The notes under the pieces: model-generated | Told to the model about the DNA's origin: nothing | The model's input: only the letters and a program-made list of their open reading frames with translations | Database searches by the model: none | Part shown: piece by piece, positions 57,151 through 64,000 of the stretch | How the letters are laid out: each line of letters opens with the position of its first letter | Numbering within the stretch: the first letter of the stretch is position 1 | Made by a program: the position numbers and the translations under genes | Source of the DNA: Actinokineospora bangkokensis | GTDB lineage: Bacteria > Actinomycetota > Actinomycetes > Mycobacteriales > Pseudonocardiaceae | Direction of reading: 5' to 3' | Length of the DNA stretch: 64,000 bases | NCBI RefSeq assembly: GCF_001940455.1 | Contig: NZ_MKQR01000002.1 | Span: 124,001 to 188,000, forward strand

Positions 57151-58271
57151 GGCGCCGCCCCACCCGGCGCGGCGCCACCGCGCTCGCCCTGGGGGTGCTG
57201 CTGGTCGCGGCGGGGCTGTGGTGGCGCTACCCGGGCCCGGCCGCGCTCGGGGTCGCGCTGGTGCTGCTGGCGGCCGCGGGGCTGGCGGCCGTGCTGGTCG
57301 CGGCCCCGGTGCGCCCGGACCGCGCGGTGCGGCCGCTGACGGTGGCGCGGTTGGGCCGGTGCACCGGGACGCTGGTGATCACGAGCGTGAGCAAGCGCTT
57401 GCGGGTGGCGGTGGAGGCGACCGAGCGGGTGGCGGGGGAGCCGCTGCCGGTGCGGGTGCCGCTGCTGGAGCCGGGCAGCGCGACGAGCGTGGAGTACCCC
57501 ATCCCCACCGAGCGCCGGGGCGTGCTGGAGATCGGGCCGCTGACCCTGCTGCGCCTGGGGCCCGCGGGCCTGGCGGTCGCGCGGACCGAGGTGGGCGGGG
57601 TGGTCGAGGTGCGGGTGGTGCCGCGCGTGCTGCCGGTGCGCGGCCTGCCGTCCGGGGTGCGGCGCGGGGTGGTCGGCGCGGACGAGCGGGTGGAGCGCGG
57701 CGGCACCGACCTGGTCGGGCTGCGCGAGTACGTCCCCGGCGACGACCTGCGCCGCCTGCACTGGGCCACCAGCGCCCGCACCGGCACCCTCATGGTCCGC
57801 GAGGACGCCGACCCGGCCCGCCCGCACCTGGTCGTGCTGCTCGACGACGCCGCGGCCGCCTACCCCGACCCGGTGGCCTTCGAGCACGCCGTGGAGTGCG
57901 CCGCGTCGCTGCTGACCGCCGCCGCCCGCGACGGCAACCCGGGCAGGCTGCTCACCACCTCCGGCGGCGTGGACGCCGCGCTCGACGACGCGGGCACCGG
58001 CCCGGTGCTGGCCGCGCTGGCCGAGGTGGGCACGACCGCCGGGCCGGAGCAGGCCCGCGTGCCGCTGCGCGACCTGGACGTCGTGGTCGCGGTGACCGGA
58101 CCCGCGGGCGCCGAGGACCCGCTGCTGCTGGAGGCGGGCCGCGCCGCGGTCGGCGTCCTGCTGGTGGTCGACGAGCCCGCGCCCGCCGCCGCGGCGGGCT
58201 CGGTGCTCGTGCTGCGCGGCCCCACGGCCGAAGCGCTCCTGCACGCCTGGGACGTGGCGGTGGCGCGGTGA
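57147..58271 (+). CDS. DUF58 domain membrane protein
   Basis: A 374-residue DUF58 protein, the usual partner of MoxR. Two N-terminal membrane helices (GATALALGVLLVAAGLWWRY and LGVALVLLAAAGLAAVLVAA) are followed by a beta-sandwich-like region. The DUF58 core is RGGTDLVGLREYVPGDDLRRLHWATSARTGTLMVREDADPARPHLVVLLDD, containing the YxPGDxxRxIxW signature. A vWA-like C-terminal part (DVVVAVTGPAGAEDPLLLEAGRAAVGVLLVVD) lacks a full MIDAS. Function is not settled, but the MoxR-DUF58 pair is linked to envelope processes. Confidence 0.92.
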   Translation: MRRRPTRRGATALALGVLLVAAGLWWRYPGPAALGVALVLLAAAGLAAVLVAAPVRPDRAVRPLTVARLGRCTGTLVITSVSKRLRVAVEATERVAGEPLPVRVPLLEPGSATSVEYPIPTERRGVLEIGPLTLLRLGPAGLAVARTEVGGVVEVRVVPRVLPVRGLPSGVRRGVVGADERVERGGTDLVGLREYVPGDDLRRLHWATSARTGTLMVREDADPARPHLVVLLDDAAAAYPDPVAFEHAVECAASLLTAAARDGNPGRLLTTSGGVDAALDDAGTGPVLAALAEVGTTAGPEQARVPLRDLDVVVAVTGPAGAEDPLLLEAGRAAVGVLLVVDEPAPAAAAGSVLVLRGPTAEALLHAWDVAVAR

Positions 58272-60319
58272 CCCCGCTGCGGACCCTGTGGGTGGTCGTC
58301 CTGCTCGGGGTGGCCGTCGTGCCGCTGTCGACGGGCTGGTCGGGGAGCCTGGCGTGGGGGGTGTTCGCGGGCGCGATCGCCCTCGCCGCGCTGGTGGTGC
58401 TGCTGGCCCGCCGGGTGGGGGTCGGCGGGGAGGCGGTCCTGGCCGTGGGCGTCGTCGGCGCGTTGCTGGGCGGGTACTTCGTCGCGCGCGGGGCGATCGG
58501 GGGCGGACCGCTGGAGGTCCTGCGCGACTCGGTCCCCCGGTTGCTGACAGCGGCCCGACCAGCCCCGCCCACCGCCGACCTGCTGATGCCCGGGGCTGTG
58601 CTGGTCTTCTGCGTGGCGCTGGTGGTCGGCGTGTCCCTGGCGGGCAAGAGCAGGACCCTCGTGGGGCCGCCCATCGGCGCGGTGGTGCTCTACCTGGCGG
58701 GCGCGCTGCTGACCGCCGGGGCTGCCGACCCCTTCGGACTGGTTGCCGTCGCCGTCGTGGTGGTGGCCGCCGCGGGGTGGGTGGTGCTCGACCGCGTGGA
58801 GGGCGAGGGTGTCGCGCGGGCACCGGTCGGGCCCTCGGCGGCGGTGCTGTCCGCGTTGGCCGCCGTGGCGCTGGTGGCCGGGCTGCTGCCCGCGCGCGAC
58901 CCGTTCGAGCCCCGGGAACTGGTGCGCCCGCCCGTGGTGGAGCTGACCGTGTCCAACCCGCTGCCGCGGCTGTCGGCGTGGGCGGCCCAGGGCGGCACCG
59001 AACTGCTGCGCGTCACCGGGCCGCAGCTGCCCATCCGGATCGTGGCGCTGTCGGACTTCACCGGCTCGACGTGGCGGGCGTCGTCGCTCTACAGCCCGTT
59101 GGGCACCGTGGCCGAGCCCGACCTGCCCGTTGGCAAGCGCACTGCCACGGTCGAGGTCCGCGTCAGCGTGGGGGCGTTGCAGGGGACGTGGCTGCCCGCG
59201 GTGGGGCGGCCGCTGTCCACCAGCATCGGCGACGCCCTGGTGGACACCGACTCCGGCTCGCTGGCGCTGGCCCGGGGCATCAGCCCCGGCCTCACCTACG
59301 CGATGACGGGCGTGGTGGACCGGCCGGAGGACGCCGCGCTGGAGGACGCCACCGTCCCCAGTGGACCCGAGGCGCAGCGCTACACCGCCCTGCCCGGGTT
59401 GCCGGTGCAGCTCGCCCAGTACGCGCGCGCCGCCGTGCGCAACGCCCGCTCGCCCTACGAGCAGGCCGTGGCCCTGGAGCAGGTGGTGCGCCTCAACCGC
59501 ACGCCCGACGCGCAAGCCCCCGCCGGGTCGTCCTACGCGCGCGTCGAGCAGTTCCTGTTCGGCCCGCCGGGCGAGGTCGGCGCGGGCAAGGGCACGGCGG
59601 AGCAGTTCGCCACCTCCTACGCCGTCCTGGCGCGCGCGGTCGGCCTGCCCACCCGGGTCGTGGTCGGCTTCCACCCCGTGCCGGAGGAGGCCGACGGCAC
59701 CCGGGTCCTGCGCGGGGTCGACGCGACGGCGTGGCCCGAGGTGTACTTCGACGACCTGGGCTGGGTCCCGTTCGACCCGGTCTCGGGCACCGACAGCGGC
59801 CCCTCGGCGGCGGCCAAGCGGGAGGTGCTGAACCGGCTGGCCTCGACGACAGCCGCGCCGAGCACCCCGGCGCAGGCCGGGCCGCCGATCATCCTGCCGC
59901 CGCCTGCACCCCCCGCCGCGGCCGCGCCGGAGCAGCCCTCCCGGGCGTGGATTGCGTTCGCCATCGGTGCCCCCGTGCTGCTCTTGTTGCTGCTGCTGGG
60001 TTTGCGTGCCGCTCGCCGTGCGCGGTGGCGGCGGTCGGGGGCCGCGGGGGCGTGGGCGGAGGTGCTGGACTCGCTCGTCCTGGCCGGGCGCAGCCCCGCG
60101 CGCTCGACGACCGCGCCCGCGCTCGCGGAGTCCCTGCCCGGCCCCGCGCGGCGGCTCGCGGCGATGGCCGACTGGGAGGCGTTCGCCCCCGGGACCGCCC
60201 GCGCGCCCGACGAGGCGTGGGGCTTGGCCAGGCAGGTGCGCGCCGCCCTGGGCCGAGGCGTGCCCTGGTACCGGCGCGTGCTGTGGTCGGTGGACCCGCG
60301 CCCGCTGTGGCGGAAGTAG
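58268..60319 (+). CDS. TgpA-like transglutaminase-fold membrane protein lacking catalytic Cys and His
   Basis: A 683-residue protein. About six N-terminal membrane helices (DUF3488-like) precede an extracellular transglutaminase-fold domain near residues 390-530, then a final helix (WIAFAIGAPVLLLLLLLGLRAA) and a cytoplasmic DUF4129-like end. The transglutaminase core reads GTAEQFATSYAVLARAVGLPTRVVVGF. In active relatives the position of this Ala is Cys (CEQFA). The second motif is DATAWPEVYFDDLGWVPFDPV, where Thr stands in place of the catalytic His; the Asp of FDP remains. The domain is therefore probably non-catalytic, perhaps a binding module. It is translationally coupled to DUF58. Confidence 0.85.
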   Translation: MTPLRTLWVVVLLGVAVVPLSTGWSGSLAWGVFAGAIALAALVVLLARRVGVGGEAVLAVGVVGALLGGYFVARGAIGGGPLEVLRDSVPRLLTAARPAPPTADLLMPGAVLVFCVALVVGVSLAGKSRTLVGPPIGAVVLYLAGALLTAGAADPFGLVAVAVVVVAAAGWVVLDRVEGEGVARAPVGPSAAVLSALAAVALVAGLLPARDPFEPRELVRPPVVELTVSNPLPRLSAWAAQGGTELLRVTGPQLPIRIVALSDFTGSTWRASSLYSPLGTVAEPDLPVGKRTATVEVRVSVGALQGTWLPAVGRPLSTSIGDALVDTDSGSLALARGISPGLTYAMTGVVDRPEDAALEDATVPSGPEAQRYTALPGLPVQLAQYARAAVRNARSPYEQAVALEQVVRLNRTPDAQAPAGSSYARVEQFLFGPPGEVGAGKGTAEQFATSYAVLARAVGLPTRVVVGFHPVPEEADGTRVLRGVDATAWPEVYFDDLGWVPFDPVSGTDSGPSAAAKREVLNRLASTTAAPSTPAQAGPPIILPPPAPPAAAAPEQPSRAWIAFAIGAPVLLLLLLLGLRAARRARWRRSGAAGAWAEVLDSLVLAGRSPARSTTAPALAESLPGPARRLAAMADWEAFAPGTARAPDEAWGLARQVRAALGRGVPWYRRVLWSVDPRPLWRK

Positions 60320-60326
60320 CCCCCGC

Positions 60327-62120
60327 TCAGTTCCGCTCGACGCACACCCGCGCGGAGGCGCCCCGCTCGGTCTCCGGGTTCGCCAGGCCGATGGCGATGA
60401 CCTGGTAGCAGTAGCGCGGCTGCGCCGGGTCGAGCCCGGTCACGGTGTAGGTGGTGGCGCCCGCGGCGACGGTGGCCACCGCCCGCGGCGCCCCCTCGGT
60501 GGTGAGGTCGACGACGACGAACTGGGCCTGGCCGCCGGTCGGGTCGACCCACGTGAGGTCGACGGTGCTGCCGGAATCCGCCACCCGCCGCAGGTCCGGC
60601 GCGAAGCGCGGGTCCCCGCCGACCTGCTGGCTCGGCGCGGTCGGCTGCTCGGTGGTCGGCTGGTTCGTCGGCCGGTTCGTCGGCTGGGTGGCCGTGGTGC
60701 TCGTCGGTGGGGCGGCGGTCGACGACGCCGCCGGTGGGGGTGCGGGGGCGCCGCGGGTGGCGAGGAAGCCCACCACCAGGCCCGCCATCACCGCGATGAC
60801 CGCCGCCGCCGTGAAGATCCCGGCCCGGGAGCGCCGCCGCTGCTCGCCCCCGATGGCCTGGGTGCGCTCGTCGGTGTCCTCGGGCCACTCCGGCGCGGGG
60901 GTGATGACCGGCTCCGCCCGCCCCTGCCACGGCGGCGCGGGCAGCACGGGCGCCACCGGCGGTTGGGGTGCGAACGCCGCGTCCGGGCCGAAGTCCGGCG
61001 CCGCAGGCGGGGCGTGGCGGACGGTCAGCTCCGCGAGGTTGCCGGTCATCGTGCCCCGGTCCTCCTCCACGGGGGCTCCCGATGGCGTGACGGCGGTGGC
61101 GTCCGCGTCGTCGTCGGCGGCAGGCGCGGGCCGGGGACCGAAGTCACCGACCGGGGCGGGGTCCAGCGACGGCAGCCGCGTGCCCGGCGCCAACCGCGTC
61201 GCCTCCGGGTCGACCGCCGACACGTCCCACCCGCGGGTCTCCGTGCGGATCGCCATCAGCGCGTCGCGCAGCGCCCCGGTGGTCGGGAACCGGTCGTCGC
61301 GCTCCGGGCTCAGGCACCGCTCGACCACCGCCTTCAGCTCGGCGGGCACGTCCGCGCGGGTCCACGGGCGCCTGCCCCCGGCCTTGACCCGCGCGATGTA
61401 GGGCAGCACCGCGTCCTCGTCCGGTTTCCCGGTGGCGAAGGGCGCTTCCCCCTCCAGCAGGGTGAACAGCGTCGACCCGAGTGACCACTGGTCGTCGGCC
61501 GCGGCCGGGGTGGCGCCGTCGAGCATCTGCGGGGCGGCGTGCCGGTAGCTCATCAGCTGCAACGACGCGGTGTGCCCGGCGTCGGCGCCGCGGGCGATGC
61601 CGAAGTCGGTGAGCACGTACGAGGTCGGCAGCACCAGGACGTTCTGCGGCTTGACGTCGCGGTGCAGGTAGCCCTGGGTGTGGGCGAAGGCCAGCGCGTC
61701 CGCCACCGCCGTGCCCGCCGCCACCACCTCGGCCACTGGCAGCGGCCCGTGCTCGCGCAACCGGTCGTGCACCGAGCCGAGGTCGTGGAACTCCATCACC
61801 AGGCACGGCTGCCCGGTGGTGGTCGTGCCGGTGGCCAGCACCGTGACGATGTGCGGGTGCTGGCGGCCCAGCCGCACGGTGATCTCCAGCTCACGCCGGA
61901 ACCGGGCCAGGGTGCCCTGGTCCGCCGCGCGCAGCACCTTCACCGCGACGTCGCGGTCGAGGTCGTCCTGCCGCGCCCGGTACACCGCGCCCTCGCCACC
62001 CTGCGCCACCAGCCGGAAGTCGCTGTAGCCGGGCAGCCCGAGGTCGGGCACCGGTGCCCCGGGCGGCGCGCCCGCGGCCGGTCTCGGCGCCCAGGCCCGC
62101 GCTTCGTCGTCGGCGTCCAC
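60327..62120 (-). CDS. membrane Ser/Thr protein kinase with extracellular FN3-like domain
   Basis: A 597-residue PknB-type kinase. The kinase domain (residues ~25-300) has the Gly loop AQGGEGAVYRA, the Lys in DVAVKVL, HRDVKPQNVL and DFGIA, all intact. The usual APE motif reads APQ (RHAAPQML). An acidic/Pro-rich juxtamembrane stretch precedes one membrane helix (AGIFTAAAVIAVMAGLVVGFLA). Outside are a Thr/Pro linker and an FN3-like domain (DLTWVDPTGGQAQFVVVDLTT, YTVTGLDPAQPRYCYQVIAIGL) instead of PASTA repeats. It converges on the MoxR/TgpA operon with only 7 nt between stops. GTG 62120 is the most likely start. Confidence 0.92.
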   Translation of the reverse strand: MDADDEARAWAPRPAAGAPPGAPVPDLGLPGYSDFRLVAQGGEGAVYRARQDDLDRDVAVKVLRAADQGTLARFRRELEITVRLGRQHPHIVTVLATGTTTTGQPCLVMEFHDLGSVHDRLREHGPLPVAEVVAAGTAVADALAFAHTQGYLHRDVKPQNVLVLPTSYVLTDFGIARGADAGHTASLQLMSYRHAAPQMLDGATPAAADDQWSLGSTLFTLLEGEAPFATGKPDEDAVLPYIARVKAGGRRPWTRADVPAELKAVVERCLSPERDDRFPTTGALRDALMAIRTETRGWDVSAVDPEATRLAPGTRLPSLDPAPVGDFGPRPAPAADDDADATAVTPSGAPVEEDRGTMTGNLAELTVRHAPPAAPDFGPDAAFAPQPPVAPVLPAPPWQGRAEPVITPAPEWPEDTDERTQAIGGEQRRRSRAGIFTAAAVIAVMAGLVVGFLATRGAPAPPPAASSTAAPPTSTTATQPTNRPTNQPTTEQPTAPSQQVGGDPRFAPDLRRVADSGSTVDLTWVDPTGGQAQFVVVDLTTEGAPRAVATVAAGATTYTVTGLDPAQPRYCYQVIAIGLANPETERGASARVCVERN

Positions 62121-62180
62121 GTGCCCCCGTCCTCCCGCCCCCCGCGGCGAAATCGTAGCCGCGGCGGGCGGTGGGGGGCC

Positions 62181-62186
62181 TAGGAT
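62181..62186 (+). promoter_or_regulatory. -10 element for a leaderless PLP-enzyme transcript
   Basis: TAGGAT fits TANNNT and ends 6 nt before ATG 62193; no ribosome-binding site is present. Confidence 0.5.
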
Positions 62187-62192
62187 CGTCCG

Positions 62193-63026
62193 ATGCTGCC
62201 CGAACCGACCACCGCACCGCTGGTGGAGGTGGTCGACGAGCGCCTGCGCGGGGTGCGCCTGCTGCTCAAGCGCGACGACCTCGTGCACCCGGACATCCCC
62301 GGCAACAAGTGGCGCAAGCTCAAGCACAACCTCGCGCCCGCGCGCGCCGCCGGGCGGGTGCTGACCTTCGGCGGCGCCCACTCCAACCACATCCGCGCGG
62401 TGGCCGCGGCGGGGGTGGAGCACGGGTTCGAGACCATCGGGGTGATCCGCGGCGAGGAGCACCTGCCGCTCAACGACGTGCTGGCCTTCGCCACCGCGTG
62501 CGGCATGGAGCTGACCTACCTCGACCGGGCGACCTACCGGCGCAAGGGCGACCCGGACGTGCTGGCCACCCTCGACCGCCGCTTCGGCCCCTACCACCTG
62601 CTCCCCGAGGGCGGCAGCAACGAGCTGGGCGTGCGCGGCTGCCGCGAGATCATCGCGGAGCTGCCCGACTTCGACGTGGTGTGCTGCCCGTGCGGCACCG
62701 GCGCCACCCTGGCCGGGCTCGCGCTGGGGCTGGGGCCCCGGCAGTCCGCGGTGGGCTTCGCCGTGCTGCGCGGGGGTTTCCTGCCCGAGGCGGTGCGCGG
62801 GTTCACCGGCGGGCACGGCGGCTGGGAGGTCGACGAGCGCTACCACTTCGGCGGCTACGCCAAGGTGCCGCCGGAGCTGGACGAGTTCGCCGAGGAGTTC
62901 ACCCGCCGCCACGCCGTGCCCGTGGAGCGGCTGTACGTGGCGAAGATGCTCTACGGCGTCTACGCCCGCGCCGCCGCCGGGGAGTTCAAGCCCGGCACCA
63001 CGGTGGTCGCGGTGATCACCGGATAG
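62193..63026 (+). CDS. PLP-dependent D-cysteine desulfhydrase / ACC deaminase family
   Basis: A 277-residue fold-type II PLP enzyme. VRLLLKRDDLVHPDIPGNKWRKLKHNLAPARAAG carries the Schiff-base Lys in GNKWRK. LTFGGAHSNHIRAVAAAG binds the substrate carboxylate, and CCPCGTGATLAGLALGLGP is the phosphate loop. It ends with KMLYGVYARAAAGEFKPGTTVVAVITG. It is shorter than typical ACC deaminases (about 340 residues), and the family distinction between ACC deamination and D-Cys desulfhydration cannot be made with certainty. A D-amino-acid or ACC substrate releasing ammonia is likely. Confidence 0.88.
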   Translation: MLPEPTTAPLVEVVDERLRGVRLLLKRDDLVHPDIPGNKWRKLKHNLAPARAAGRVLTFGGAHSNHIRAVAAAGVEHGFETIGVIRGEEHLPLNDVLAFATACGMELTYLDRATYRRKGDPDVLATLDRRFGPYHLLPEGGSNELGVRGCREIIAELPDFDVVCCPCGTGATLAGLALGLGPRQSAVGFAVLRGGFLPEAVRGFTGGHGGWEVDERYHFGGYAKVPPELDEFAEEFTRRHAVPVERLYVAKMLYGVYARAAAGEFKPGTTVVAVITG

Positions 63027-63417
63027 CCATGTCCACCCGGGTGGAAGCCTTCAACGTCCTGGTGACGGTGCAGACCATGCCCACGGCCCGCTCCACCACC
63101 GCGACCAGCTCGGCGCGCGCGGCGTCGTCGAGGCCGTCGAGGTCGAGGTCCACGGCCAGGTCCACCGCGTCGAGCTGGTGCGCGCCGACCGGGCGCACGT
63201 CCTCGGCGGTGACCCCGATCCGCGCCCCGGGCGAGGTCCGGCGCACCACCAGGTCCTCCGCGGTGATCCCGACGCACCCCGCCGCCGCGGCCAGCAGCAG
63301 CTCCACCGGGGTGAACGCGCCCGGTTCACCGACCCGGCCCACCCGCACCCGCGCGCCCCGGTCGTTCGCCGCGGTGAACGCGTGGGTCCCGATCCGCTCG
63401 ACCCGCACCCCGGACAT
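63016..63417 (-). CDS. OsmC-family protein
   Basis: A 133-residue OsmC/Ohr-family protein. The two catalytic-type cysteines are present: LLLAAAAGCVGITAEDL and GMVCTVTRTLKAS. The N-terminal strands (VRVERIGTHAFTAANDRGARVRVG) and the FTPVELLLAA helix are typical. Members reduce organic hydroperoxides with thiols. GGAGG lies 6 nt upstream of ATG 63417. Its 3' end overlaps the end of the convergent PLP gene by 11 bp. Confidence 0.88.
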   Translation of the reverse strand: MSGVRVERIGTHAFTAANDRGARVRVGRVGEPGAFTPVELLLAAAAGCVGITAEDLVVRRTSPGARIGVTAEDVRPVGAHQLDAVDLAVDLDLDGLDDAARAELVAVVERAVGMVCTVTRTLKASTRVDMAIR

Positions 63418-63521
63418 CCCGTGCCTCCTCGTCGTCGAAGACGGTGATCGTACGACCGCCCCCCGCGCCACCGCCGGGTGTCCCGCTCGGAGCCCGCGCC
63501 GGGGTCACTAGCCTGCCCGCC

Positions 63522-64000
63522 ATGCAGAACCCGAAGCTCGTGGCCACCGCCACCGATTCCCTGCTCATCGTGCTCGACCGGGTGACCCCCGCCGACCTCG
63601 ACCGCCCCACCCCGTGCGAGGGGTGGTCCGTGCGCGACCTGCTCAACCACCTCACCCACTGGAACGCGGTCGTCTCCCCCCGCAGCGCCCGCAAGCTGCC
63701 CCGCCCGGACACCGAGGTCGAGCAGGAGTACCTGACCCGCCCGGACTGGCAGGACCACCTGCGGTCGGGCCTGCGCGACGCCGCCGAGGCCTGGTCGGAA
63801 CCGCAGGCGTGGCAGGGCGAGACGACCATGACCCGGGGCCCGATCCCGGCCGCGCAGGTCGGCTCCATGGCCTTCGGTGAACTCGTCGCCCACGGCTGGG
63901 ACCTGGCCCGCGCCATCGACGCGCCCTTCCCGGTGACCCCCGAGGTGGTCGACGCCTTCACCGCCTACGTGGCGGGGATGGCCCCCATGGCCCGCGAGCA
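63522..64000 (+). CDS. TIGR03086-like DinB/maleylpyruvate isomerase-fold protein, truncated by the window
   Basis: The visible 159 residues match the metal-binding DinB-type family found in many copies in actinobacteria: LDRVTPADLDRPTPCEGWSVRDLLNHLTHWNAVV, then MAFGELVAHGWDLARAIDAPFPVTPEVVDAFTAYVAGMAP. The conserved T.C..W.v..l..H...W and hGWDLA.A segments supply the His metal ligands. The gene runs past the window end. A -10-like TAGCCT lies at 63509-63514, 7 nt before ATG 63522, so it may be leaderless. The function of the family is mostly unknown; some members are thiol-dependent isomerases. Confidence 0.85.
   Translation, partial: MQNPKLVATATDSLLIVLDRVTPADLDRPTPCEGWSVRDLLNHLTHWNAVVSPRSARKLPRPDTEVEQEYLTRPDWQDHLRSGLRDAAEAWSEPQAWQGETTMTRGPIPAAQVGSMAFGELVAHGWDLARAIDAPFPVTPEVVDAFTAYVAGMAPMARE

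Overview
The window is very GC-rich (third codon positions are almost always G or C), uses many GTG and TTG starts, and carries the actinobacterial housekeeping order CorC-type transporter, cytidine-deaminase-like, era, recO, uppS, followed by glyS, dgt and dnaG. With the MSMEG_05xx-type nitrilase cluster, an FN3/MoxR/DUF58/transglutaminase locus, XRE/DUF5753 regulators and an I-E-like CRISPR repeat, this points to a filamentous actinomycete chromosome, probably of the Pseudonocardiales. The genus cannot be fixed from sequence alone.

Layout. 1-6332: era-recO-uppS core block with small conserved partners. 6435-9551: a permease pair with a His-rich loop, divergent from Zur-like and ArsR-like metal regulators. 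9760-20955: glyS, dgt, two tandem serpins, dnaG and a trans-aconitate methyltransferase-like gene. 21102-24783: an island bounded by tRNA-Asn and a CAT-anticodon tRNA, holding a bacterial Ro60 (TROVE/vWA) gene, a candidate Y RNA just upstream of it, and a lysozyme-like gene. 24889-28941: Ogt/AlkA alkylation repair, GrpB-like, SDR and TetR genes. 28975-36135 (minus strand): a membrane protein; a three-gene unit of Crp-type regulator, class III cyclase-like protein and P-loop protein; then three genes resembling polyol-phosphate polymer synthesis. 36487-45027: a Nit1C-type (nitrogen-starvation/nitrilase) cluster. 46010-46649: an orphan CRISPR array of 11 repeats. 47107-53658: a TPR-type XRE regulator with a tiny downstream ORF, a second XRE regulator, MFS, CobW and NUDIX genes. 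53912-62120: an FN3 membrane protein, MoxR, DUF58 and TgpA-like operon facing a Ser/Thr kinase. The window ends with a PLP enzyme, an OsmC-like gene and a truncated DinB-like gene.

Four signals stand out. (1) Upstream of Ro60, 21771-21883 reads as a circularly permuted tRNA: anticodon arm with a GTT loop, T arm, acceptor stem capped by TTCG, then D arm, with a terminal helix placed between tRNA positions 26 and 27. This fits a YrlA-type Y RNA and looks unusually like tRNA-Asn. (2) The cyclase-like protein ends, and the translationally coupled P-loop protein begins, with the same GVQAHxxNGxxN motif, suggesting amyloid-type signalling next to a cyclic-nucleotide-binding regulator. (3) The Nit1C cluster carries a second nitrilase copy with the catalytic Cys and Glu both replaced by Asp. 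(4) A TPR-containing XRE regulator is followed after 35 nt by a 15-codon ORF with a near-perfect Shine-Dalgarno sequence, a possible peptide-regulator pair.
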